DNA from: JANYCO01 sp035535995
GTDB taxonomy: Bacteria > Bacteroidota > Bacteroidia > Cytophagales > Cytophagaceae
Reading direction: 5' to 3'
NCBI GenBank assembly: GCA_035535995.1
Contig: DATLOZ010000018.1
Coordinates: forward strand, 106,359 to 170,358
DNA length: 64,000 bases
Shown piece after piece: positions 17,361 through 25,756 of the stretch (positions are counted from its first letter, which is position 1; each line of letters starts with the position of its first letter). Below the pieces are notes generated by a model that had not been told where the DNA came from, searched no databases, and saw only the letters and a program-made list of their open reading frames with translations. A program made the translations under genes and the position numbers.

Positions 17361-18097
17361 AACTATCAGTTGTAATACCTGCCTATAACGAAGAAGGGTC
17401 GCTACCGGAGACCATCACTAGTTTATATATGACGCTGCAGAAGTATAAGATCGAGCACGAGATTTTTGTGACTAATGATAATTCTAAAGATAGTACAGAA
17501 CAAGTATTGCAGAAGCTTATGGAAATGGTACCCACTCTCTGCTATGCGACCAATCAGGGACCTAATGGCTTTGGCTATGCTGTGCGTTATGGACTGGAGC
17601 GTTTTTCAGGAGATTGTGTGGCAGTAATGATGGCAGACCTTTCGGATGATCCGGAAGACCTAGTGAAATTTTATAATAAAATGGTAGAGGGAAATTATGA
17701 TTGTGTCTTTGGTAGTCGCTTTAGTAAAGGAGGAAAAGTATACGATTACCCTAGGCTGAAATTGCTGATCAATAGAGTTGCAAACTATATTGTAAAAATA
17801 ATTTTCAGGTTGAAGTTTGACGATTGTACCAACGCATTTAAACTGTACAAGCGTTCTACTATAGACGGGATCAAACCTTTTCTCTCACCGCATTTTAATC
17901 TTACCCTGGAGCTGCCACTTAAAGCGATTGTACGTGGATACAGTTATTCGGTAGTACCTAACTCATGGAGAAACAGGAAATTCGGAGAATCAAAATTAAA
18001 GATAAAAGAAATGGGAAGCCGCTACTTTTTTATCATGATGTATTGCCTTATCGAAAAATATTTTTCCAGAGGAGATTTTAAGAAAAAATGGCAATAA
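17357..18097 (+). CDS. GT2 family polyprenol-phosphate glycosyltransferase
   Basis: The 246-residue protein resembles dolichol-phosphate mannose synthase without the membrane domain. It has LSVVIPAYNEEGSLPETI at the start, a TNDNSKDST motif, the metal-binding VMMADLSDDPEDL near residue 95 and FGSRFSKGG. It would transfer a hexose from a nucleotide to undecaprenyl phosphate at the inner face of the membrane. The start overlaps the preceding membrane protein by four bases. Together they could form a donor-maker and donor-user pair for surface glycan modification. Confidence 0.85.
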   Translation: MKLSVVIPAYNEEGSLPETITSLYMTLQKYKIEHEIFVTNDNSKDSTEQVLQKLMEMVPTLCYATNQGPNGFGYAVRYGLERFSGDCVAVMMADLSDDPEDLVKFYNKMVEGNYDCVFGSRFSKGGKVYDYPRLKLLINRVANYIVKIIFRLKFDDCTNAFKLYKRSTIDGIKPFLSPHFNLTLELPLKAIVRGYSYSVVPNSWRNRKFGESKLKIKEMGSRYFFIMMYCLIEKYFSRGDFKKKWQ

Positions 18098-18176
18098 ATC
18101 AATGCCAATGTGTAACTTTATGAAAGGTCTATAAAGTTCAATAGCAAGTCAAATAATAACCATAAATACGTTTGTA

Positions 18177-19010
18177 ATGTCTTTTCGAATTCAGGATTAT
18201 ACTTCCCCTCTTCAAACACCAGCTATTTTATCCGAACCTTTGGCATGGGTAGGGCATATTCCTTTTGCCTTCTTTTTGATAGAATATTTGGCGCCGAAAG
18301 TGATAGTGGAGCTAGGTGTACATACGGGCAATTCCTTCAATGCCTTTTGCCAGACCGTGAAAAAGTATAATACAGCCACCACCTGCTACGGAGTGGACAC
18401 CTGGAAAGGCGAAGAACATGCCGGATATTATGAAGAGACCGTGTTTCAGGAACTCAGCAAATACCATGCAGAGAATTACAAAGGAATTTCTGTGCTGTTA
18501 AGAAAAACATTTGATGAAGCCGCAAAAGATTTCACAGAAGGGTCGATTGATCTGCTTCACATCGATGGACTGCATACCTATGAAGCAGTGAAAAATGATT
18601 ATGAAACCTGGCTTCCAAAAATGAAAAATGGAGGGGTGATCATTTTTCATGATACCCAGGTAAGAAGAGGAGATTTTGGCGTATGGAAACTATGGCAGGA
18701 AATTTCTTCCCAATACCCTTCGTATGAATTTGCTAATTCACATGGTCTAGGAGTAATCCTAATCGGCTCCAATCCCTTGTTCGAATTATTTTTGCAGGAA
18801 ATAAACAAATTGAAATTTTTGCAACAATATTTTCCAAAGCTGGGGGATGCGATATTCGAACAATATTGTTTTAAGACAGTAAAAAATTCCAATGATCAAC
18901 TACTTGCAAAAATAACGGCATTGGAACAGGAATTAATGGCGTTACATGCCAAAGCAGAAAGCATGCGTCTTAAAAATAGAATTAAAAGGCTGATCTTCCC
19001 ATTCAAATAA
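18177..19010 (+). CDS. Class I SAM-dependent methyltransferase with C-terminal helix
   Basis: VIVELGVHTGNSF (near residue 42) is the SAM-binding motif I. VDTWKGEEHAGYYEE and SIDLLHIDGLHTYEAVKNDY follow as in the Methyltransf_24 group found in glycan clusters. HDTQVRRGDFGVWKLW is the conserved later segment. Residues 245-277 form a short coiled coil ending in basic IKRLIFPFK, possibly a membrane or partner contact. It probably caps or modifies a sugar chain. It starts 79 bases after the preceding gene on the same strand. Confidence 0.75.
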   Translation: MSFRIQDYTSPLQTPAILSEPLAWVGHIPFAFFLIEYLAPKVIVELGVHTGNSFNAFCQTVKKYNTATTCYGVDTWKGEEHAGYYEETVFQELSKYHAENYKGISVLLRKTFDEAAKDFTEGSIDLLHIDGLHTYEAVKNDYETWLPKMKNGGVIIFHDTQVRRGDFGVWKLWQEISSQYPSYEFANSHGLGVILIGSNPLFELFLQEINKLKFLQQYFPKLGDAIFEQYCFKTVKNSNDQLLAKITALEQELMALHAKAESMRLKNRIKRLIFPFK

Positions 19011-19036
19011 TTTTTTTCAACCATTGCTATTGAAAT

Positions 19037-21097
19037 ATGTCTCTTTTGAAAATTGATATTGTAATACCCGTATATTTTGCTCCCGAACTAACAATTCGGT
19101 GTATAGATGCTGTTGTAAAAAACACCGATCTGGCAAAGTACGATGTAAAAGTAATTGTCGTAGAAGATTCTGGCTCAAAAGAAAATACGGCCTTGCTGAA
19201 TTTTTTTCTTGCCAAGCTAGGCCTCACCGATAAGATCGTATTAATATCTCACGAGGTAAATAAAGGCTTCATAGAAGCCTGTTATACGGGTATTGAATAC
19301 CGCTCAGCAGAATACAAAATTTTGCTAAACTCGGATACCTATGTCATGCCTTATTGGCTGGATGAGATGGTATCAGTGGCCGAAAGCGAAGAGCAGATTG
19401 CCATGGTTAATCCCAATACCAATAACTCTCCCGTGATTGATGTGCCCATGCCTGCTGGCTCTAATATCAATCTGATGCATTCCTTTTTCAGAGCCATTAC
19501 ATCTGAAGAAACAGACTATATAGATCTGGTAACGGCGACAGGATTCTGCCTGCTTATAAAATCAAAATACATAAAAGAATTTGGCTTCCTTGATAGAATC
19601 TATGGTAAAGGTTATTGCGAGGAAACGGATCTGTATTTTAGATATATCACCCAAGGTCTAAGAGCAGTATTGGCCAGAAAAGCATTTGTTTATCACCGTG
19701 GAGAAGCATCTTTTACCGACAGGGATGGGCGCTACGAAGCCAATAGCAAAACCTTAATGGGCCGCTACAAAAGTGTTTATGAAGGGACCTATCCAAATTT
19801 TGCTTCCAAAACTATTTTAAATAAATACAGAAAAGAAATTGAGCGTCAACCACTCGATCTCGCTGTTATTGTAATTTCACCTTCCAATAAACTGGATGGC
19901 GGAGGAAAAAAAGTAATTCATAATATCTGCAATGCACTCAATGAAGCAGGTATCTCTGCTACTATGGCCTGTGTGCATATGGAAAAAATAGAACACCTGG
20001 AAGACAGGTTGTATGCACCTATTCATTATCCTGCTATTTTTGAAACAGGGATTCGTCCAAAAGTATTGGCTTACTCGCTGGACTACAATGCAATTGAAGT
20101 AGCAAAATATGCGGATTATTTATATAAAACTTATCACTATGTTCCTCAAATAGTACACCTTACTCAAGATATTGAAGGATGGTTTGAACATAACAATATG
20201 GCAGATTTTGAAACGTGCTCCGACCTGGCACTTTCTAAAATGTTGGTTTCTCCATTTCTGGAAGATGCGCTGCAACGTTCTTTAAATAAAACAAGTCATT
20301 ATAAAACTATCGTTAACTCTATTTCTCTTGATTTTGTAAGCAAACGTGAAAAGAAAAAAGATAATTTATTTGTGATCAGTGCCATGATGCGTACAGACCA
20401 AAAAAGAGGAGCTCTGGTGATAGAGTCTGCTTTGAGATTGTTGTCTCGCTCACTGAACAAAAAGATTAAATTTATTTCTTTTGGCGATTATAATATTAAG
20501 AGCGCCATTAAAGGAATAGAAATAGAGCATTTGGGAATGGTAAAAGAATCTGTCATAGTAAATGTTTTACATCAGACAGATGTTTTTGTGGAGGCGAGTT
20601 ATTTTCAGGGATTCGGACTGACCAGTTTTGAAGCGTTGTATGCAGGTTGCAAAGTTGTAAGTAGCTATAATCAGGGTGCTTTATCGGTATTGCCACAAAC
20701 GTCAAGGGTTTCATTTTTTCAAATAGGCGATTCAGAAAAACTTGCAGAGCTTTTGCTCAAAGAAATAACAAAGGGCAAAAATGATCACCAACCAGATCTG
20801 GAAATGATCTATGATTTTTCCAGTAGAGAAATATTTCCTCGATATCAGCAATATATAAAAGAAGTAATGCAATTACCGGGCTATGACCTGACCGAATTTT
20901 ATATGAAAGCATACAGGGTTGCTACAATGAATGAACTTTCGGCCACACCGGCCCAGATGGCTTCGAGGTACAATAGGGTACGCTATAAAACAGTTGACCG
21001 GATTATGAATTATATAGACCGTAACCCGTCTGTATACAAGGTTTTTGCTTTTGTGTATGTGAAAGCCAAAAAAATTGCCAAGAAAATAAAAAGCTAA
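19037..21097 (+). CDS. Two-domain glycosyltransferase (GT2 plus GT4-like)
   Basis: Residues 1-250 are a GT-A fold GT2 domain with IDIVIPVYFAPELTIRC, KILLNSDTYVMPYWLDEM (the acidic metal site) and YGKGYCEETDLYFRY. Residues 275-625 look like a GT-B fold GT4 domain with EASYFQGFGLTSFEALYAG, the donor-binding region. One chain with two transferases could add two residues in succession, as chain-building enzymes of O-antigen and capsule do. The C-terminal 60 residues are basic and helical. The gene lies 26 bases after the methyltransferase and is the last plus-strand gene of the glycan block. Confidence 0.85.
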   Translation: MSLLKIDIVIPVYFAPELTIRCIDAVVKNTDLAKYDVKVIVVEDSGSKENTALLNFFLAKLGLTDKIVLISHEVNKGFIEACYTGIEYRSAEYKILLNSDTYVMPYWLDEMVSVAESEEQIAMVNPNTNNSPVIDVPMPAGSNINLMHSFFRAITSEETDYIDLVTATGFCLLIKSKYIKEFGFLDRIYGKGYCEETDLYFRYITQGLRAVLARKAFVYHRGEASFTDRDGRYEANSKTLMGRYKSVYEGTYPNFASKTILNKYRKEIERQPLDLAVIVISPSNKLDGGGKKVIHNICNALNEAGISATMACVHMEKIEHLEDRLYAPIHYPAIFETGIRPKVLAYSLDYNAIEVAKYADYLYKTYHYVPQIVHLTQDIEGWFEHNNMADFETCSDLALSKMLVSPFLEDALQRSLNKTSHYKTIVNSISLDFVSKREKKKDNLFVISAMMRTDQKRGALVIESALRLLSRSLNKKIKFISFGDYNIKSAIKGIEIEHLGMVKESVIVNVLHQTDVFVEASYFQGFGLTSFEALYAGCKVVSSYNQGALSVLPQTSRVSFFQIGDSEKLAELLLKEITKGKNDHQPDLEMIYDFSSREIFPRYQQYIKEVMQLPGYDLTEFYMKAYRVATMNELSATPAQMASRYNRVRYKTVDRIMNYIDRNPSVYKVFAFVYVKAKKIAKKIKS

Positions 21098-21138
21098 TAG
21101 AGCAATAGGTTAAAAAGGAAATACCACAAAGCATCATA

Positions 21139-22728
21139 TTACAGATGTGTTATTGTCTTTTGCAAAAAAAGCTCTTTGTCCTGCAGGTATTTTTTATATT
21201 TCTTAATACTATTATCCGCTTGCCCACGACTGACAGATTCGAAGTGATAAACATTATCGATCGCTACATAAATGTTTTTGTATCCCGTCTTCTCAAGACT
21301 AAGGCAAAATAAAATATCGTTATAGTCCGCTTCAAATATTTCATCATAACCTTTTACTTCTTCGAATTTCTGTTTTGATACTAACATCAATGCACCAGTG
21401 ATAGCTTTAATTGCATAATCACTGTCAGTAATGGTTGAAATAAAATGGTCTGGCAACAAAATATACTGATGATAAGGCAGTTTTTTGTAATCAAATTCTA
21501 TTCCTGCATGTTGGATTCGATTGTCAGAGTAAAGTAATTTACAACCTACCGCCCCTACTTCTTTCTTAATGGCATATTGCATCAGTCTTGCAAGAGCCTG
21601 GGGGTTGTGGATTTCAACATCATTATTGATCAAAAGCAGGTAATCGCCTTTTGTTTTGGAAGCCCCATAGTTTATGAGTTTTGAATAATTAAATACAATA
21701 TCATAGCGATAAGAAAAAATAGCAGGATGCGAAGAAGTAATTTTGGCGATATATTCCAGGAAATCGGTTTCGGTGCTACCATTGTCTACAATAATGATTT
21801 CTATTTTAAATCCATTACTATGTTTGAGCAAAGACTCGATACAGTTTTGCAGTAATGTTTTTTTATTTTTCGTAGGAATTATCACACTGATCAACGGTTG
21901 TTGGAGCTCAGGAGTAATGATCAAAGGATTTTTAATAAAATTCAGCGGCTCTGCCGGAGATTGATTTACATATGTCTGAAAAGGAAGATGATTTATTTTT
22001 TCAATGCTCTTTAAACAATCCAAAAGCCAGTTTTGTAGCGAATTATACTCGTTGCCTACTATAAATAATGAGGTCTCAAGTAAAATTGATTTTCCCAGTA
22101 TTCCCATTTCATTGCTTGCAAAATGAATGTAGCTGGGTTTTTTTAGTGCATAGATGCATTTTTCCTTCGAAAGAATCTCATCGGTGTAAAAGATTTTTTC
22201 AGTACGTTGAACAATCCATGAATTGTATAAAGCTAAGGAAGTTTCTAGCATACGATCTCCGCTGTATATGAGCTGAACCCAGGCGTCTTTTTCCTCTTCA
22301 ATTTTTTTTTGTAAAGAATGGTAATTGTCGAAATACAAATGAGCAGGATCATATACGGGATTTGGTTGTTCCGAATACTGGATAACTTTTTTGTATGGAT
22401 AAGACAATACTTCCAGGGAACTAAGGGTAATTCTTAATTTTTCAGGATCGTTGTCTGTGTATACCAGGAAAATAAATTTTATACGTGGTTTTTGCTTGTA
22501 TGTATTTATAAAACGCTTGTTTTTCTTTTCCTGCAAAGTTTCCAGGTTATACAATGTATCCCATTTTCGCTGAAAAACGTCCAGAAAAAAGGCATCTAAA
22601 AAACGACGGCCGCTATAGGTGAAGGGTAACATCAGGATATAAAAAGGAAGGAAAACAGGTTTAAATCCTTGATGCAACAGAGAAAGGTTGGCAACTGTAC
22701 GAATGTATATTTTTTTCAGATTCAGCAA
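21139..22728 (-). CDS. GT2 family glycosyltransferase with extra N-terminal region
   Basis: The 529-residue protein has the GT2 domain in its second half: PLISVIIPTKNKKTLLQNC near residue 277, IIIVDNGSTETDFLEY, and GDYLLLINNDVEIHNPQAL. Further on are a GALMLVSK segment and GYDEIFEADYNDILFCL. The first 270 residues are of unknown fold and include FLVYTDNDPEKLRITLSSLE, which may be a decayed second transferase domain. It is convergent with the two-domain transferase and followed on its strand by nothing. The order on the minus strand is Wzm, Wzt, then this gene. Confidence 0.82.
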   Translation of the reverse strand: MLNLKKIYIRTVANLSLLHQGFKPVFLPFYILMLPFTYSGRRFLDAFFLDVFQRKWDTLYNLETLQEKKNKRFINTYKQKPRIKFIFLVYTDNDPEKLRITLSSLEVLSYPYKKVIQYSEQPNPVYDPAHLYFDNYHSLQKKIEEEKDAWVQLIYSGDRMLETSLALYNSWIVQRTEKIFYTDEILSKEKCIYALKKPSYIHFASNEMGILGKSILLETSLFIVGNEYNSLQNWLLDCLKSIEKINHLPFQTYVNQSPAEPLNFIKNPLIITPELQQPLISVIIPTKNKKTLLQNCIESLLKHSNGFKIEIIIVDNGSTETDFLEYIAKITSSHPAIFSYRYDIVFNYSKLINYGASKTKGDYLLLINNDVEIHNPQALARLMQYAIKKEVGAVGCKLLYSDNRIQHAGIEFDYKKLPYHQYILLPDHFISTITDSDYAIKAITGALMLVSKQKFEEVKGYDEIFEADYNDILFCLSLEKTGYKNIYVAIDNVYHFESVSRGQADNSIKKYKKYLQDKELFLQKTITHL

Positions 22729-22785
22729 GGTGTAATAAATTAAAGATGTTTTTTGGATTACAATTGTTCTGTTTGCTAATAAATA

Positions 22786-23526
22786 CTAATTGAATTGTTC
22801 GAGGTAAGTATCTCCTACTTCACTTACGCTTCCTATCTTTTCAATTTTGCCATCTTTCAGCCATGCAGCCCGATCACAAATCCGTTTGATCTCTTCCTGG
22901 TTATGGGAAACATAAATAATAGTAGTTCCTTGCTGTCTCAACTCACTGATTTTGGCCATACATTTATTTTGAAATCCAAGATCTCCGACTGCCAATGCTT
23001 CATCGACCACCAAAATATCAGGGCTTGTTGCCACTACCATTGAAAAAGCAAGGCGAGCCATCATTCCTGAAGAATATCGTTTTACCTGCATGTTTACATC
23101 GTCTTCCAATTCAGAGAAATCGATGATGTCAGACATGGAAGCTTTGATCTCTTTTTGGGTCATTCCCATTAGAGTACAACAAAGCTTAATATTTTCAATC
23201 CCCGACATTTCTATTTCCAATCCGGCGCCTAGCGCCAGTAATGGAGCGATCCTACCGTTTATTTTAATACTTCCTTTGTCAGGGGGAATAATACCGGCAA
23301 GCGTTCTCAGTAACGTACTTTTTCCCGATCCGTTTTTGCCAAGCAAGCCAAAACATTCTCCTTTGTATATCTCGATATCTACTCCTTTCAATATTTTTTT
23401 CTTCTCAAAAAGTTTCTGCCCACCAAAAGAGAGAAGATATTGTTTGATAGAACTGATACCCTGTCTTTGAATGAGAAAGCTAACTTCTAACCCTTGTGCT
23501 TTTATTGCGATTTCTTTTTCTGCCAT
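22786..23526 (-). CDS. ABC exporter ATP-binding protein, Wzt-like
   Basis: This 246-residue ATPase has Walker A GLLGKNGSGKSTLLR, the signature VKRYSSGMMARLAFS, Walker B PDILVVDEALAVGD and the switch His in YVSHNQEEI. The pattern is that of polysaccharide and teichoic-acid exporters (Wzt, TagH, RfbE). The C-terminal carbohydrate-binding domain of E. coli O9a Wzt is absent, so export need not depend on a chain cap. The permease gene lies 10 bases upstream on the same strand. Together they would carry the finished lipid-linked glycan across the inner membrane. Confidence 0.93.
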   Translation of the reverse strand: MAEKEIAIKAQGLEVSFLIQRQGISSIKQYLLSFGGQKLFEKKKILKGVDIEIYKGECFGLLGKNGSGKSTLLRTLAGIIPPDKGSIKINGRIAPLLALGAGLEIEMSGIENIKLCCTLMGMTQKEIKASMSDIIDFSELEDDVNMQVKRYSSGMMARLAFSMVVATSPDILVVDEALAVGDLGFQNKCMAKISELRQQGTTIIYVSHNQEEIKRICDRAAWLKDGKIEKIGSVSEVGDTYLEQFN

Positions 23527-23536
23527 TTCTTTGGTA

Positions 23537-24337
23537 CTAAAAATTAGAAATAAATCCTCTCCTCAGTTTACTGTATATGAAAAGACTTAAGGTCGTAGAA
23601 AATACAGTGATCAATAAGGTAGTGAGAAACCGATTAGGAATGTCCATAGAAATGAGTTCATCGTATTTTTCGAACTGGCTCCGATACAGTATGTCGCGGA
23701 TCAACTCTATAAAATGAGCAAATGGATTTAAGACCATAAACCAATTCATGTTTTTGGGTGCTTCGTATACAACTGGAGTCGCATAAAAAAGAGCAGGAGT
23801 AATCGTAGTCCAGAACATTTCGATGTCCCGAAAGTATACATTGAAGCAAGACAAGATGAGCGAAACTGAAAATGTAAAAAGCACAAAGAGGATCAAGGCT
23901 GGTATGATCAGCAAGGTAACCAGCGAAGGTCTGAATCCAAAATAAAACATGAGTAGTAAAAAAGGAATCAGGGTTAGTAAGAAATTTATTAAATTAGAAA
24001 TAAGTGCAGAAAGAGGAAAAATGATCGGAGGAATATTTACAGATTTAAGAATACCACCGCTTTCAATAATTTTATTTAAGATCTGGTTGGAAGAGGAAGA
24101 AAAGAAATTCCAAAAAATGAGCCCAGATAAAACATATAAAGGATAATTATCAACGTTGTTGATTACCTGTTTGAAAACAAAAACGAAAATCGCCAGCATG
24201 AATAATGGATTGATCAATGTCCATAAAAAACCCAGCATTGAGTTTCTGTACCGTAGCTTAAGATTTTTAATCGATACCACGTACACAGTTTCATAATACG
24301 TTTTTAAACGCGAATTGTAATACTTTATCCTACCCAT
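23537..24337 (-). CDS. ABC-2 polysaccharide export permease, Wzm-like
   Basis: The protein has six membrane spans and the ABC-2 pattern: YRNSMLGFLWTLINPLFML at the start, YPLYVLSGLIFWNFFSSS, and YATPVVYEAPKN before the last spans. The ATG at 24337 (MGRIKYYNSRLK) is chosen over a TTG at 24358. A TATCTTTG box at 24363-24356 would put the transcript start only a few bases before it. It would form the channel with the ATPase encoded 10 bases downstream. Confidence 0.92.
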   Translation of the reverse strand: MGRIKYYNSRLKTYYETVYVVSIKNLKLRYRNSMLGFLWTLINPLFMLAIFVFVFKQVINNVDNYPLYVLSGLIFWNFFSSSSNQILNKIIESGGILKSVNIPPIIFPLSALISNLINFLLTLIPFLLLMFYFGFRPSLVTLLIIPALILFVLFTFSVSLILSCFNVYFRDIEMFWTTITPALFYATPVVYEAPKNMNWFMVLNPFAHFIELIRDILYRSQFEKYDELISMDIPNRFLTTLLITVFSTTLSLFIYSKLRRGFISNF

Positions 24338-24355
24338 TCTAATTTTCAATAAATT

Positions 24356-24363
24356 CAAAGATA
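24356..24363 (-). promoter_or_regulatory. Candidate -7 box for the Wzm-Wzt operon
   Basis: On the minus strand TATCTTTG matches the Bacteroidota TAnnTTTG box. It lies 18 bases before the ATG at 24337. No clear TTTG was found at -33. Confidence 0.35.
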
Positions 24364-24411
24364 GAAATAAGTTTTAATTTATTTATATTTGAAAAATTGA
24401 ACAGCAGCAGA

Positions 24412-25338
24412 ATGAATAGATCCAAAAGAACATTGGTGCTTTTTGTGTTAGCACTGTGCCTTTCTTATATGACAAGCGCCCAGACACTTGTCGAAACGCT
24501 TGGCGTAAGCAAGAAAAGAGAATACTCCGGTTTTTTTGATTCCTACTATTATCGCGGACCTCTCTCCATCACCGGCGGCGTTGGCACAAGCATATACATG
24601 GGAGATCTTTCCAATCACTTCTACGGCACGCCAGGCTTGGGCTTCAGCCTTGGTCTCAATTATAAATTCTGGCCAAGAGTAATGTTTGGCGTCGAGTTTC
24701 AGCATCAGGCGCTTTCAGGAAAATCCAAAGACAGCATTCCTGTTTCTTTTACCGGCGTCAACTGGGGGTTGAATTTCTACGGAAGATTTTATCTCGTAGA
24801 AGACATTATCCGCAAATCGCCAGATAGAAGAACCAATAAAAAAGTAAAGCCTTATATCACCGCAGGGGTAGGGTTCACACATTTCAATGCAAAAGGCACT
24901 TACAGCTCTGCAAGCGGTATTACACCAGCGTTTCCGGCCGGGCTAGGAATCGAATTCAAGATCAGCCAGCGTTTCCAGGTTATGCCGGAGTACACACACA
25001 CATTCACCTTCAATGACCGCCTCGATGCAGCCTCTTATGGTGGCGGAAAAGATGGGTATGGAATGATATTGTTGAAATTGCAATATGCACCTTTCGCTCC
25101 GAAGAAAAAGAAAAAAGTGAAATCTGCTCCTGCCGATCCAAACCAACATAGAGAAGAACACCAGGAATGGCGTAAGAAAAAAGAAAAACCAAAACCGGTA
25201 GAAGAAGAATACAAGACTCCAGGCGAGGAAAACAACAACGAAGAACAACCGGAAAACGGCGATGGTACGGAAGAAAACAACGAGGAAAAACCGACCGACG
25301 AAACACCAGTGGAGGAAGAGAAACCGGAAGGGAATTAA
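24412..25338 (+). CDS. Outer-membrane beta-barrel protein with acidic tail
   Basis: A signal peptide (about 25 residues, ending SYMTSAQ) is followed by about 200 residues of alternating strands ending with GYGMILLKLQYAPF, typical of small barrels of the DUF6089/OmpA-barrel kind. The last 80 residues are a low-complexity Lys/Pro then Glu/Asn tail (KKKEKPKPVEEEYK and onward), which would hang in the periplasm or outside. ATG 24412 is chosen over TTG 24397. It lies next to the glycan exporter but on the opposite strand, so a link is not shown. A TATATTTG box at 24384-24391 may be its -7 site. Confidence 0.75.
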   Translation: MNRSKRTLVLFVLALCLSYMTSAQTLVETLGVSKKREYSGFFDSYYYRGPLSITGGVGTSIYMGDLSNHFYGTPGLGFSLGLNYKFWPRVMFGVEFQHQALSGKSKDSIPVSFTGVNWGLNFYGRFYLVEDIIRKSPDRRTNKKVKPYITAGVGFTHFNAKGTYSSASGITPAFPAGLGIEFKISQRFQVMPEYTHTFTFNDRLDAASYGGGKDGYGMILLKLQYAPFAPKKKKKVKSAPADPNQHREEHQEWRKKKEKPKPVEEEYKTPGEENNNEEQPENGDGTEENNEEKPTDETPVEEEKPEGN

Positions 25339-25342
25339 AAAA

Positions 25343-25400
25343 GTTATGAGTTATGAATGTTGAATTATAAAATCATAACTCAACATTCATAACTCATAAC
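25343..25400. repeat. TTATGAATGTTGA-family repeat, 21-base exact arms
   Basis: Arms 25343-25363 and 25380-25400 are exact reverse complements (GTTATGAGTTATGAATGTTG plus A). It lies between convergent genes. A piece of the ATCCGG family (ATCCGGAATCCGGAATCC) follows at about 25417-25434. Confidence 0.9.
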
Positions 25401-25444
25401 TAATCAAAGTATTTTTATCCGGAATCCGGAATCCATAATATAAT

Positions 25445-25756
25445 TCATAGAAAAATAATATCCTCTACCACCTTCTCCGAAAACTCTCTGTTCAAAAGCT
25501 CGATCATTTTGGACTTTGACATAGCCAGCTCTTGCCGCAGGGGCGCGGAGTTGAGCGTGACATAAAGTTTTTTATATTTGAATTTTAAATCCGTGGTACG
25601 TGCCGCGATTGGTTTGCCCATAATTCTTTCCCAGGATTCGATCACCGTCGTTTCATTTACTTTCCCCTTGATCTTATAAGCCTTCAGCATCTCATCAATG
25701 GCCTCTTTGAGAGGAGAAATTTCGGATTTTCTTTTGCTATAATAATCTTTCTTCAT
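25445..25756 (-). CDS. dciA: DciA-like protein (DUF721)
   Basis: The small basic protein of about 103 residues has the DUF721/DciA pattern: LKEAIDEMLKAYKIKGK, then VIESWERIMGKPIAART and LYVTLNSAPLRQELAMSK. DciA loads the replicative helicase DnaB in bacteria that lack DnaC or DnaI. The ATG at 25756 overlaps the recF stop by four bases (ATGA), so translation is coupled. An upstream in-frame Met inside recF is rejected. The recF-dciA order is the one common in Bacteroidota and Actinobacteria near the replication genes. Confidence 0.85.
   Translation of the reverse strand: MKKDYYSKRKSEISPLKEAIDEMLKAYKIKGKVNETTVIESWERIMGKPIAARTTDLKFKYKKLYVTLNSAPLRQELAMSKSKMIELLNREFSEKVVEDIIFL

Noticed and set aside
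24397..24411. TTG start of the outer-membrane protein
   Set aside because: ATG at 24412 starts the basic n-region of the signal peptide directly and leaves room for a promoter box at 24384-24391.
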